This document shows, in pieces, positions 1 through 9,386 of a DNA stretch of 64,000 nt. The stretch is from assembly GCA_040219575.1 (NCBI GenBank), contig JAVJSD010000013.1:62001-126000 (forward strand), read 5' to 3'. A model generated the notes under the pieces. That model searched no databases. It saw only the letters and a list, made by a program, of their open reading frames with translations, and was not told where the DNA came from. The stretch's first letter is position 1. Every line of letters starts with the position of its first letter. This DNA comes from JAVJSD01 sp040219575 (GTDB lineage Bacteria > Planctomycetota > Planctomycetia > Pirellulales > Pirellulaceae). The translations under genes were made by a program, and so were the position numbers.

Positions 1-3000
1 AATCCCAGGCCAGTTCGCGACGTCCCAGCGAGCTGAGAATGTTCGCCGCGGCCTGGGAGGCCTGCGTGTCATCCTCATCGAGATACCGCCAGCGGTCGGC
101 GGCGATCACGATGCGTTCGACGAAATCCGCCGGAGGCTCACTCTCGAGCGTGGCGATCGCGTCGGCCAGACGCTGATACTGGGCGAGCAGCGCGCCGTAT
201 TGCTGCCGCACGGCTTGTAGATTGATCAGCTGCGGAAGATTGCGGAACTCGATGTCCATGGCGCGTTCCTTGCGCGACAACGAGAGCGCCAACTTGCCGT
301 TCTGCTGGGCGATCCAGGAAGCGAACTCCCACAGCGCCGGGATGCCGGCCAGCTTTTCGTCCTCGAGCATCGAGGCCGCCAGCACGTCGGCCCGCGGCAA
401 CTGCCCCGATTGCCAGAAATACCGAATGGCCCAGAGGTAAACGGCCGGATTGTCGCGCGGCTGCTTGACCTGCGAGAGGGCCGCCGAGAGCAACTCCTCG
501 GCCAAGACGGCGTCCCCCACCTGCTGGCACTGCATGGCGAGATAGACCACGGCGGTGGGCTGATTCTTCTCCAGCAGGTGCCGCGACGACTTGCGCACAA
601 ACTGGTTCCAGCCGTTCTCGCCGTCGCGCGAGGATTGCATCGCGCCGCGGAAGTCGCGGTCGATGGGCGGCAGCAAGCCGGCCTTGAAGGCGACTTCGTA
701 CGCTTCGCCGAAGGCCTTGGCCGACTCGTCGTGCAGGCCGAGGTAGTGCAGCATCCGGGCGCGTTCGTAGCGGCTGAAGTGGGCCAACTGGGGAACGTTG
801 CGGAAACGCTCCAGCACGTTGGCCGCGTTGGAATAGACGCCGCGGCTTCCGTAGTTCAATTCGGCCGAAACCAACGACCACGCCCAAACCGGATGCGGGC
901 AAGCCTTGACGTATTCGTTGGTTTGTCGCTCCATCTCACGCTGATGCGCCGCGTCTCCCGATCGGGCCCGTCCGCTGTTCCACTCGTACCACAGCCGGCG
1001 AAACTCGGCCAGTTGCACAATGAACGACGACCGCGGGTGATTGATCTCGGCGACCGCCTGCTGCTGGCCCGTCTGGTAGTACGCCAGGATCTCATTCACG
1101 TACTTCGCCAAGGGAGAATTCGGATGATCGACGGTAGGATTGTACCGGATCGCCTTGTCTGTGCCGAATTTGGTTTCCTCTGCCGGCGACCACGACGTGC
1201 CGCTCGAGAGCAACAACGTGTAGAAGCCAATGCGACGATCGTCTTGGCCGAAGAAACGTTGGGCGATGACCGCCCGCATTCCGCCCGTGTCGTGAGTCAA
1301 TTTGGCGGCCAGCAGGGCCAACGCATCCTCCTCGCTCCACTCGCTGTAGTTGCTCGCATTCTTCGGCTTGACCTGCTCGATTACATGTTGCTCGGTGCGG
1401 TACGGCAGCGGCAACACGACGAGCTCGTCGGCCGGCGCCATCGTCGGAGCGTCGCACTTGCTCCGCGAGAGCTTCTCCTCGACGACCAGCTTCCCCTTGG
1501 AATCGAAGACCGACAGTTTGCCATCCTCGCCATAACGAATGCTCCACAGCGTCTTGTCGGTGGTTTGATCCACCACACGCCGCTCGGAGAGGCGGCCGGT
1601 CGTCTTGTGGAACACCAGGTGCAGGGCCAACGCACGAGGGGCGTCGTCTTTCTCTTGGTTCTCCCGTGTACTTTCCTTCACCGGCGCCAGCGGAACCAGC
1701 GCGACCGTATGGTCGTTCAGCAGGCGAACGTCGGCGCCGCGCGCTAGATCCTCGATTGCAGCGACGCTCCACGGGACGACATCGCCATAGGCGTCGCGGT
1801 AAGCGGCGCACATCGTTCGTCGGGATCCCACACCCAGCTCTGAATACAGGTGCCAAAGCGTTTCGCCGTCGCAAAGCACTTGTTCGTCGAGGCCGTTGAT
1901 ATTCCTCTCGATCATGTACTTGCCGGCGTGATCGTGGCGGATCGTCACGTCGCTGGCGAACTCGCCCTTGGTCTTGATGCGGATCGATTCCCACTCGGGC
2001 CGACGGGCGCGCTCCACAAGTCGCCGTGCGCCGTCGTCGATCGCTCCCACGCGGCGTGGGGCGTCGGGCTTTGCTTCCGCTTCGCGCACGGCCGCCAGGT
2101 CGGCCAGCGTGGTGTTCATTCCGGGGGCGTAGGAGAGCAGATCGACGAAGACGTTCTGGTTGCCTGTGAATGTGGGACGCTGGTAGTTCACGTACGTCGA
2201 GCCGTACTGGATCGACGCCGCCAGTCCCTGCAAGGCGCTTCGAAGATCCGTGCGCGCCCCGCTCTCCGTCCAACCCCAGGATTCGTTCGCGCCCAGTCCC
2301 TCGCCCTCGACGTAGGAACCGCGCATTCCGCGGCTCGTGGGAACGATGAAGCCAAGCGACGTGATTAGTTCCCTGCTCTGGAGGGATTGTCCCGCCTGCC
2401 CCTGTTCGTCCCACCACCTGCCGCCGACTTTTCTTCGCCAGTCTTGAAGAATCGCGTCTTTCCCCACCGGCCCCAGTTGCATCGACGAACTGGAATCGGT
2501 GAACAGCATGATCTGCCCGTTGGGAGCTACGGGACCGTTCATCGCCGTGCCGTTGATCCCCGGCATTCGGCCGCTGAAGTCGTCGTTGAAGTCCCATTGC
2601 AGCCCGGAACGCCTCGAAAATCGCGAAATCCCCAGACCCGACGTCGGGCGTCTCTTCGCGCCGACAGCGTGGTACTTGGTAATCGAGCTAAGATCCAGAG
2701 ACGTGCTTAAACGATGATTGAGTTCACCGAGCCGATTCGACGCCCAGCCGTAATCCATCGACTGCCCCTCACGCAGTTCTCGGAGTTCGTACAGCGGCGT
2801 CCGAAAAGATTCTTCCCGGAACGACAGTGGCTCGTCCTCAAGGAGATACTGACGGTCGTGGGGCAGGACGCCGTATCCACCATACAGAAGTTGCCACGCA
2901 TTCAGCACGCGATAGCCCGGGTCCGACTGATTGGGCCAGTACAACATCTTCGCGGGAATGCGGACGTTGATCGTTTGCAACACTTGCCCGGTCGAAGGGC

Positions 3001-5812
3001 GATTCGCCTCCGCGCCGTCGTCGGTCGTTGTCGGGGCGACCGGGGAAGGCGCGGGACCGAGCGGTTCGTAGACGACCTCGATCTCTTCGGGCGCGGGATA
3101 CATCGCCCAGTGATCCTTGCGGCCGCGATCGATGTCGAATTGCTTGTACATCTCTTCGCTTTCGAGCACCAACAGCGAAGTGAACGGCGACATGACGTAC
3201 GTCGCCTTACTCAGTTCGACGATCTTCTGCTTGTTGGCTTCGGCCCCCGCGGCCACCAGGCGATCAATCTCCTGCTTGGCCCACGTGCGGGGCAAGTGGC
3301 CCGATTCCTGCTGGACGTGGTCGACAGGCAGTTCGACTTCGTAGGTCTCGCCGTCGAGCATTGCGGCGACCTGCACGTGCTTCGGCAGCGGCGCCGTCTG
3401 AGGCGCCCGCGCCACGGCGAAAACCTCCTCGCCGTCGATCACGGAGTCGGCGAGCGTATGGAACGTCCACGGCCCGTCGGCGGTCACCCGCACGTCGAGC
3501 AATCGAGGCGCGTTGAGCGCCGAGACGAGTTCGAACGCCCGCCACGTGACCGGTTCGTCGGGATTGATTTGCGTGAAGTAGCCGCCGGTCCGACGCGCCG
3601 CTTCTTTCATCAGGGCGCGGTCCCAGCGCTTGCCAACTCCCACGCCGACATACTTCGCGCCCGGGGGGAGCATGTCGAGCAACGGCTTCTGCTCGCGCTG
3701 TCCAAGCACGGCCACTCCGGAGCCGACGTGCACGAGGTGCGCATTGTCGTCCGTCTCGATGAGCGTTTCGCAAATGGAAAACGCCTGCCCCAAATCGAGC
3801 GCCCCCACCAGATGCACATGGTCGAGGAATTCCGTCGCGCGCGCGATGTTCTCCGGCGTGCACGCAAGCGGCTCTTGGTTGAACAGGCCGGTGCGCGTGG
3901 CGGCGGTGACCAGTGAGAACGTGTCGTCATGCTCGGCATTTTCCAGCAGCGACTGCAACACGTCGATCTGCACGCGGGCCAGAAGCGGATCGCGGTCGCC
4001 CGAATTCTCGAACAGCAGCACCCAGTGGCGCCGGTGGCGTCGCGACACCTCGGGCACTTCGGGGCGCAGCCGGACGGCGAGATACCGGTGACCATCCAGC
4101 ACGGCCGACTGGTACGAGAACGCGGCCGAGGAATCATCGCTGCTGCCGCGCCGCAACGTGACGACGATGTCCTTGTCGATCTTCACATCGTGCTCCTGGC
4201 CGGTCAGCACCAGGTCGTCGCCGTCGCTGGCCGCCTTCAATTCGTGCGAAGGGCTGGTCCAGTGCAGCTTGGCGCCGTCCTTCACGCGGAATTCCACCGT
4301 GAAGTCGCGAACGCCTTCGAGGTTGTGGCCGGCGGGGAAGCGATACCGCTGAGCGCCGTATGCGCCCGGCAATTGCTGCGTGTAGCTGATGATAATCCGC
4401 TTCTCCTGCCGCCCCTCGAGCGGGAAGACCCGCATCTTGAACGTGCTGCCGTCGACCCATTCCAGCAGAGCCGGATCGCGCTGCCGATAGACGATCTGTT
4501 CAAACACGTCGCGAGCGTGTTCGCGCTCGGCCATGCCGCCCTCCATCAGTTTGGGGCCGACGTACATCGCCAACCGCGACAGCGAAGCGTCCGGAGGCAG
4601 GGGAAAGTAGAATGTGCCTTCCATCCGCCAAGTCTGGTGATTGAAGTACGTCTGGTCGATCGTGGTGCGGGCGAATCCGTCTTCGATATGCACGTCGACG
4701 TGATACTTGCGCAGCGAAAGCTTCGCCTCCTCGCCGTAGGGGTCGACGGCGATCAGCGCTCCTCCGGCGTGTTGGCTGCCGGGAACCAGCGGCGAATGGG
4801 CCGCCGCCTGCAGGTCGCGCGTCCAGGCCAGCAGATGCGAGGCCCGCTGGGCGGCGGTCGCCCGCACGTCCGCACCCCGCCCGTCCGGCGCGGCATCCTC
4901 CCCCTTGAGCAACAGTTGCTGTCCGGCGGTCAGGGTTTCTTTCACGCCGGCGACGGCCACCTCGCCCTGCGTCACGAGGACGCGCGTGCTGGAGTCATTG
5001 TGCGAAACCGAAAACTTCGTGCCCAGCGCGGCGACTTCCCGATCGGGCGTCTCCACGACGAAACTCCGCCGCTGGCCCGAATCGGCGTCGACGGCCTGCG
5101 CCACTTCGACGAACACCTCGCCCCGCGGCAACTCCAGGCGTCGCTCGTGTTTCACTTCGATCCGCGTGTTCTCGTTGATGTAGATGATCGAACCATCGGG
5201 AAGCGCCGCGCGTCGCCGCTCTCCCGGCCTGGTGATGATCACGTCGCCGACCGCAATCGTCGTCGCGGCGATCTCCCGCCGAGGGCGAGGGGCCATCTTG
5301 CTGACCGCCGGCCAGTACCCGGTCGTGTGCACCTCGGCCGCGCCGTCCCGTGGAGAGGAGGCGGCCATGCCGTGAGGCCCCGTGTCGTTTCCGTCTTCCG
5401 ATCCGCCTTCGCCGCCGAAGTAGAACGATCCGGCGATGAGCGCCACGGCCAGCAGCAGGACGCTCGCCAGGATCCAGCCGACACGCGTCGACTCGCCGTC
5501 CACCGCGTTTCGATTGATGGTGTTCTTCCGTTTCCCCCGTTCGGTGGAGGGGGGCGCGGTGCGACGCTCGACGGGAGAGAGAGTCGCTTGGACCTTGGAC
5601 GACGCGGCCGTGCGGGAGGCGCTCATGACGGGTTCCTTTTCATGAACAAGGTTGAGAATGTGCCGAACGCGCGCCTCGCTCAGAGGAGGCGCATCGGAAG
5701 CGTCGTCGAGCGCGCGCTCGACGGCCGCGTCGTCTTCATGCCTTTGCTGCAGCTCGATCGCCTCGGCGATCTGCCGCACCATGGATTCGTCGGATTGGTG
5801 AGGATCGTTCAT
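1..5812 (-). CDS. Giant membrane-anchored FecR / VIT / vWA-like protein, partial at the window edge
   Basis: One frame stays open from the ATG at 5812 to base 1, at least 1937 codons, so the C-terminus lies outside. A cytoplasmic region of about 110 residues precedes one membrane helix (about 112-134). A FecR-like segment follows at about 185-290, then a VIT (inter-alpha-trypsin) domain at about 350-480 and a vWA-like domain at about 596-760. The vWA metal site is degenerate: ENSGD stands where DxSxS is expected (from residue 602). The remaining 1100 or so residues are largely unrecognised, and the final part is helical and TPR-like. It starts 22 bases after the stop of an ECF sigma gene, so it probably acts as the membrane partner or anti-sigma regulator of that sigma factor. 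That role is inferred from FecR/ECF pairs. Ligand unknown. Confidence 0.85.
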   Translation of the reverse strand, partial: MNDPHQSDESMVRQIAEAIELQQRHEDDAAVERALDDASDAPPLSEARVRHILNLVHEKEPVMSASRTAASSKVQATLSPVERRTAPPSTERGKRKNTINRNAVDGESTRVGWILASVLLLAVALIAGSFYFGGEGGSEDGNDTGPHGMAASSPRDGAAEVHTTGYWPAVSKMAPRPRREIAATTIAVGDVIITRPGERRRAALPDGSIIYINENTRIEVKHERRLELPRGEVFVEVAQAVDADSGQRRSFVVETPDREVAALGTKFSVSHNDSSTRVLVTQGEVAVAGVKETLTAGQQLLLKGEDAAPDGRGADVRATAAQRASHLLAWTRDLQAAAHSPLVPGSQHAGGALIAVDPYGEEAKLSLRKYHVDVHIEDGFARTTIDQTYFNHQTWRMEGTFYFPLPPDASLSRLAMYVGPKLMEGGMAEREHARDVFEQIVYRQRDPALLEWVDGSTFKMRVFPLEGRQEKRIIISYTQQLPGAYGAQRYRFPAGHNLEGVRDFTVEFRVKDGAKLHWTSPSHELKAASDGDDLVLTGQEHDVKIDKDIVVTLRRGSSDDSSAAFSYQSAVLDGHRYLAVRLRPEVPEVSRRHRRHWVLLFENSGDRDPLLARVQIDVLQSLLENAEHDDTFSLVTAATRTGLFNQEPLACTPENIARATEFLDHVHLVGALDLGQAFSICETLIETDDNAHLVHVGSGVAVLGQREQKPLLDMLPPGAKYVGVGVGKRWDRALMKEAARRTGGYFTQINPDEPVTWRAFELVSALNAPRLLDVRVTADGPWTFHTLADSVIDGEEVFAVARAPQTAPLPKHVQVAAMLDGETYEVELPVDHVQQESGHLPRTWAKQEIDRLVAAGAEANKQKIVELSKATYVMSPFTSLLVLESEEMYKQFDIDRGRKDHWAMYPAPEEIEVVYEPLGPAPSPVAPTTTDDGAEANRPSTGQVLQTINVRIPAKMLYWPNQSDPGYRVLNAWQLLYGGYGVLPHDRQYLLEDEPLSFREESFRTPLYELRELREGQSMDYGWASNRLGELNHRLSTSLDLSSITKYHAVGAKRRPTSGLGISRFSRRSGLQWDFNDDFSGRMPGINGTAMNGPVAPNGQIMLFTDSSSSMQLGPVGKDAILQDWRRKVGGRWWDEQGQAGQSLQSRELITSLGFIVPTSRGMRGSYVEGEGLGANESWGWTESGARTDLRSALQGLAASIQYGSTYVNYQRPTFTGNQNVFVDLLSYAPGMNTTLADLAAVREAEAKPDAPRRVGAIDDGARRLVERARRPEWESIRIKTKGEFASDVTIRHDHAGKYMIERNINGLDEQVLCDGETLWHLYSELGVGSRRTMCAAYRDAYGDVVPWSVAAIEDLARGADVRLLNDHTVALVPLAPVKESTRENQEKDDAPRALALHLVFHKTTGRLSERRVVDQTTDKTLWSIRYGEDGKLSVFDSKGKLVVEEKLSRSKCDAPTMAPADELVVLPLPYRTEQHVIEQVKPKNASNYSEWSEEDALALLAAKLTHDTGGMRAVIAQRFFGQDDRRIGFYTLLLSSGTSWSPAEETKFGTDKAIRYNPTVDHPNSPLAKYVNEILAYYQTGQQQAVAEINHPRSSFIVQLAEFRRLWYEWNSGRARSGDAAHQREMERQTNEYVKACPHPVWAWSLVSAELNYGSRGVYSNAANVLERFRNVPQLAHFSRYERARMLHYLGLHDESAKAFGEAYEVAFKAGLLPPIDRDFRGAMQSSRDGENGWNQFVRKSSRHLLEKNQPTAVVYLAMQCQQVGDAVLAEELLSAALSQVKQPRDNPAVYLWAIRYFWQSGQLPRADVLAASMLEDEKLAGIPALWEFASWIAQQNGKLALSLSRKERAMDIEFRNLPQLINLQAVRQQYGALLAQYQRLADAIATLESEPPADFVERIVIAADRWRYLDEDDTQASQAAANILSSLGRRELAWD

Positions 5813-5834
5813 CGACTCTTGTCCGCAGGATCGG

Positions 5835-6551
5835 TTACTTCACGACACGTGCTTTTGGCGATTCGCCTCGCCCCTCGGTCGTCTTCGTAGCGGGAGGCCC
5901 CATGCCGCGTCGCGTTAATTCCGCCCGCATCGTGTCCAGCGCGCGTTTGCGATAGACGCGCACCGACGCCGGCGACAGGCCTAACTCCTTCGCCAGTTGT
6001 TCGCTCGACGCCACGCCTTCCCGACACTGGGCGTCGGCCAGCACGATTCGCCGCTGTGCTTCCGGTAGTGCCTCGAGGATTTCGCCAATCGCCGTTTGCA
6101 GGGCGAGGGAGGTCTTGCTCGGAGACGATGCGTTGCGCTTTGTCGCGCCCCGTCCGTTGCTCTCTGGGACGCCGCTCTCCGGACGGTCGCACGCCGGCGA
6201 ACCGTCCGCTAACGTCTCCACGGCCGCCGATGCGATCTCCAACCGCCGGGTCTTGTGCCAACCGTGGCGCAGCACGTCGCGGGCTGCGTTCTCGGCGATG
6301 CGGAAGAACCATAATCGCAGACTTCCCTTGGAGGCGTCGAATCGTTGGCGAGCACACCAGACCCGGTACAGGGCGATCGACAGCACATCGTCGATCTCCA
6401 CCTCGCGCAGAACGGGCACAAATTTTCTGGCCAGCACGCGATGGACCGCCGGACCGAAGGTGCGCAGCAAGTCCTCCAACGCGTGCTCGTCGTCTTGACA
6501 GAGCCGCGCCGCGAGGTCGCCGGAATCGCTTGCGGGTTGCCGTGGGGCCAT
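5835..6551 (-). CDS. ECF-type RNA polymerase sigma factor
   Basis: A 238-residue protein with the two-part sigma-70 layout. A helical region 2 at about 20-100 contains the segment IDDVLSIALYRVW and an aromatic, basic stretch ending in FRIAENAARDVLRHGW. A polar linker follows, then a region 4 helix-turn-helix near 190-220 with the motif LAKELGLSPASVRVYRKRA. It should direct RNA polymerase to a specific promoter set. It is longer than a minimal ECF factor because of the linker at about 110-150. The giant FecR/VIT/vWA gene begins 22 bases downstream on the same strand, so the two are almost certainly co-transcribed and probably form a sigma/membrane-regulator pair. Target promoters cannot be read from the window. 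Confidence 0.85.
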   Translation of the reverse strand: MAPRQPASDSGDLAARLCQDDEHALEDLLRTFGPAVHRVLARKFVPVLREVEIDDVLSIALYRVWCARQRFDASKGSLRLWFFRIAENAARDVLRHGWHKTRRLEIASAAVETLADGSPACDRPESGVPESNGRGATKRNASSPSKTSLALQTAIGEILEALPEAQRRIVLADAQCREGVASSEQLAKELGLSPASVRVYRKRALDTMRAELTRRGMGPPATKTTEGRGESPKARVVK

Positions 6552-7010
6552 GATGTTGCTGGTGTTGTACTAGCAATTACGACGGTGCGTTACAGCCGGC
6601 CGGGCAGGGCCCTCGGAAGTGAACCGATCGTCCGTAAGGTCCACCTCAGGAAGGAGATGCCGTCTTCCCGCCGACAGAAGGTCGGGCCCGACTCGCACGA
6701 CCGGTGGCCCAAACTGCGTGCGGAACCTACCATAATAGAGCGGCGGTATTGTGCGGGAGCTGAGTCAAAGCGGTGCATGGATGGGTGTCGGCGGCGCCGC
6801 CATCTGATCGACGTTCGCCGCCCGAAGCCGGTTCCCCCCGATCAACAATGAAACTCCCGTGCGGCCCGGCCCAGTGTTCGTGCCGGCCCAGTGTTCGTGG
6901 CTTTGCAGGCGGCTCGCCTGCATCTCGCCCGAATCTCCCCCGAATCCGTGGGGGCGGCCTGCGCGAGCGACGTGGTTGCATCCCACCCTTTCAACGCCCG
7001 GCTCGATGAA
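6552..7010. other. Intergenic stretch without a convincing gene
   Basis: No reading frame here has protein-like composition. A perfect 17-bp tandem duplication lies at 6866-6899 (unit CCGGCCCAGTGTTCGTG). The stretch must hold the promoter of the sigma gene that reads leftward from 6551, but I could not assign -35 or -10 boxes. Confidence 0.5.
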
Positions 7011-7446
7011 CGTAACGGTCCTGCACTACCACTTCAACCGCGGCGGCGTCACCCAGGTGGCGGCGAATCGGTATCGCGCTTTGGCGAGGTTGGGCAGCGC
7101 GTGTCGGATTTCGCGGCTGCACGGCGGCCGATGCCAGGGATTGCCGGCAACTGCAGCCGCGCCTCCGGCATCGGCCCTTGCTTAGGCATGTCGCACACAG
7201 GGACTCGAAGTAGAGCTGGAGCGGTTTCTGACGTCGCACCGGCTTGACGAATCGATCAACACCGTGCCAACCAGATCATGACGGATCATGACGGCCGGCG
7301 ACCTCTTTCAGAACGATCCCGTGGGTGGCGAGGGGATGCCCAACTGGATGCGGGTGTTGACCGCCTTGCCGCACTTTCCCAAGCATCTGCGGCAGGCGGC
7401 CGCCGCGGATGCGGAAGAGTATGGTGAACATTCCACCATGGTGTAG
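7011..7446 (+). pseudogene. Decayed gene remnant, possibly a glycosyltransferase-type N-terminus plus an unrelated C-terminal piece
   Basis: An ATG at 7011 opens with MNVTVLHYHFNRGGVTQV. This resembles the first strand and glycine-rich loop of GT-B glycosyltransferases (family resemblance from memory, not searched). After about 30 residues the frame becomes low-quality sequence and stops near 7183. A second coding-like piece ends in HSTMV at 7446. Its frame is interrupted by a perfect 10-bp tandem duplication (GATCATGACG at 7274-7283 and 7284-7293). With one copy removed, the frame reads through IDQHRANQIMTAGDLFQND. I read this as a broken gene with most of its interior lost. It could instead be two unrelated fragments. 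Confidence 0.4.
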
Positions 7447-7721
7447 GCAGCTATCCCAAGTTGCCTGGACGATGAGGCGGCATGCGACAGAATGACCGCC
7501 TGCTATGTCAAAGCGACGTAGCGGCGGCGCGGTCTGGCGAATACTTGTTGCGACATACTTTTCAGTTGCAAGCGAGGCGATATACTCCCTGCTGTCTCGT
7601 CTGACATGCGTTGACGTGAGACAATTCTCCGTCGCTTCTTTCAGGGAGTCGTGTCGCCAATCAAAGAGTCTTCATTCGAAGGCGGACGCCTTGTCGATTT
7701 CTTTCCCGTGAGGGTTTTGCA

Positions 7722-9386
7722 ATGTCGGTAAAGCAACGTACGGCCGTGAGGATGAACGTCGATCGCGAACGTTCCACAACACATTCGCTCGACGCCAATA
7801 CGATCATTGCGAACGCCCCGGATCCGGTGTTCGTCAGCGATCTGGAAGGCAAGATTCTTCAGGCCAACGACGCGGTTTCCGAGTTGCTCGGCTTTCGCCA
7901 GGACGAAGTGCTCGAGCAATCGCTGTCCCGATTCATCAGCCCCGACGAGACCCGCGAGTTCATGGCGGCCCTGCGGGAGGTTGTGGAACGCGGCGTAACT
8001 CGCAATGCCAGGCTCAACCCGCGCAGCGCGTCGGGCGAGATCATCCCCACCACGCTCAACGCCTCGGCGCTGCGTGATGCGAACAACAAGGTGATCGGCG
8101 CGATCGGCATCCTCCGCGACATGCGCGAGTTGGACAAAGCCCGAGCCTACGCCGAAAGTCTGATCAAGAACGCCCCGGACCCGGTGTTCGTCAGCGATTT
8201 GGAAGGCAAGATCCTGCAAGCCAACGACGCGGTTTCGCAGTTGCTCGGGTTTCGCCAGGACGAAGTGCTCGAACAATCGCTGGCTCGTTTCATCAGCCCG
8301 GAGGAGACCCGCGAGTTCACGGCCGCATTGCGGGAGGTCGTCGAGCATGGCGTGACCCGCAACGCCGTGCTGCATCCACGCAGCGCCAGCGGCGAAGTGA
8401 TTCCGACGAGTTTGAACGCCTCGGCGCTGCGCGACTCCGACGGGCGTGTCATCGGCGCGATCGGCATCTTGCGCGACATGCGCGAACTCGATAAAGCCCG
8501 GGCCTATGCGGAGAGTCTGATCAAGAACGCCCCGGACCCGGTGTTCGTCAGCGATTTGGAAGGCAAGATCCTCCAGGCCAACGACGCCGTGTACACCCTG
8601 CTCGGTTTTCGCACGGATGAAGTCATCGAGCAGTCGCTGTCGCGGTTCATCGGTCCGGAAGAGGCGCGGGAGTTCACGGCCGCGCTACGGGAGGTGGTGG
8701 AGCGTGGGGTCACCAAGAATGCCCGGCTCAACCCCCGCAGCGCATCGGGGGAAGTGATTCCGACCACCTTGAACGCCTCGGCCCTGCGCGACGCCGACGG
8801 GACGGTGATCGGCGTGATCGGCATCCTGCGCGATATGCGCGAGCTCGACAAAGCCCAAGCCTACGCCGAGAGTTTGATCAAGAACGCTCCGGACCCGGTG
8901 TTCGTCAGCGACTTGGAAGGCAAGATCCTCCAAGCGAATGACGCCGTGTACACCTTGTTGGGTTTCCGCACCGACGAGGTCGTGGAGCAATCGCTGTCTC
9001 GCTTCATCAGTCCGGAGGAAACACGGGAGTTCACCGCGGCGCTGAAGGAAGTGGTCGAGCGTGGTGTGACGCGCAACGCCCGGCTCAATCCCCGCAGCGC
9101 CTCGGGCGAGATCATCCCGACGATTCTCAACGCCTCGGCGCTGCGCGATCCCGACGGGCGCGTGATTGGGGCGATCGGAATTCTGCACGACATGCGGGCG
9201 TACGAGCGCGTGGTGCGCGATCTGGAGAAATCGAAGGCCGAACTGCAGGAGAAGATCCTCGACCTCGAAAAATTCGAGGAAGTCGTCGTCGGGCGTGAGT
9301 TGAAAATGATCGCGCTCGAGAAGGAATTGGAGAAAGTGGTCGCCGAGAGTGAAAAGCTGAAGGAACAGCGGGGACTGGTGCAATGA
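7722..9386 (+). CDS. Four-PAS-domain sensor protein with C-terminal coiled coil
   Basis: A 554-residue soluble protein with no signal peptide or membrane helix. It contains four PAS domains in tandem with an exact period of 357 bases (119 residues). The landmark NAPDPVFVSDLEGKILQAND recurs at 7812, 8169, 8526 and 8883. The copies are nearly identical, so they arose by recent amplification or are kept alike by gene conversion. Residues from about 490 form a charged coiled coil. No kinase or other output domain is present. The stop overlaps the start of the histidine kinase gene (ATGA), so the product probably acts as a detached sensory subunit docking through the coiled coil. Ligand or cofactor is unknown. 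A weak AGGG Shine-Dalgarno precedes the start. Confidence 0.85.
   Translation: MSVKQRTAVRMNVDRERSTTHSLDANTIIANAPDPVFVSDLEGKILQANDAVSELLGFRQDEVLEQSLSRFISPDETREFMAALREVVERGVTRNARLNPRSASGEIIPTTLNASALRDANNKVIGAIGILRDMRELDKARAYAESLIKNAPDPVFVSDLEGKILQANDAVSQLLGFRQDEVLEQSLARFISPEETREFTAALREVVEHGVTRNAVLHPRSASGEVIPTSLNASALRDSDGRVIGAIGILRDMRELDKARAYAESLIKNAPDPVFVSDLEGKILQANDAVYTLLGFRTDEVIEQSLSRFIGPEEAREFTAALREVVERGVTKNARLNPRSASGEVIPTTLNASALRDADGTVIGVIGILRDMRELDKAQAYAESLIKNAPDPVFVSDLEGKILQANDAVYTLLGFRTDEVVEQSLSRFISPEETREFTAALKEVVERGVTRNARLNPRSASGEIIPTILNASALRDPDGRVIGAIGILHDMRAYERVVRDLEKSKAELQEKILDLEKFEEVVVGRELKMIALEKELEKVVAESEKLKEQRGLVQ

Noticed and set aside
410..1747. A 445-codon plus-strand frame
   Set aside because: Antisense shadow of the same giant gene, rich in arginine and without recognisable motifs.
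1092..2597. A 501-codon minus-strand frame
   Set aside because: Out-of-frame shadow inside the giant gene; arginine- and serine-rich nonsense composition.
3929..5890. A 653-codon open frame on the plus strand
   Set aside because: It is the codon-aligned antisense of the FecR/VIT/vWA gene; its composition is poor, while the minus strand shows clear domains.
7812..9240. A CRISPR-like array, because of regular repeats
   Set aside because: The repeats are 357-base coding units of PAS domains in one open frame, not short repeats with spacers.
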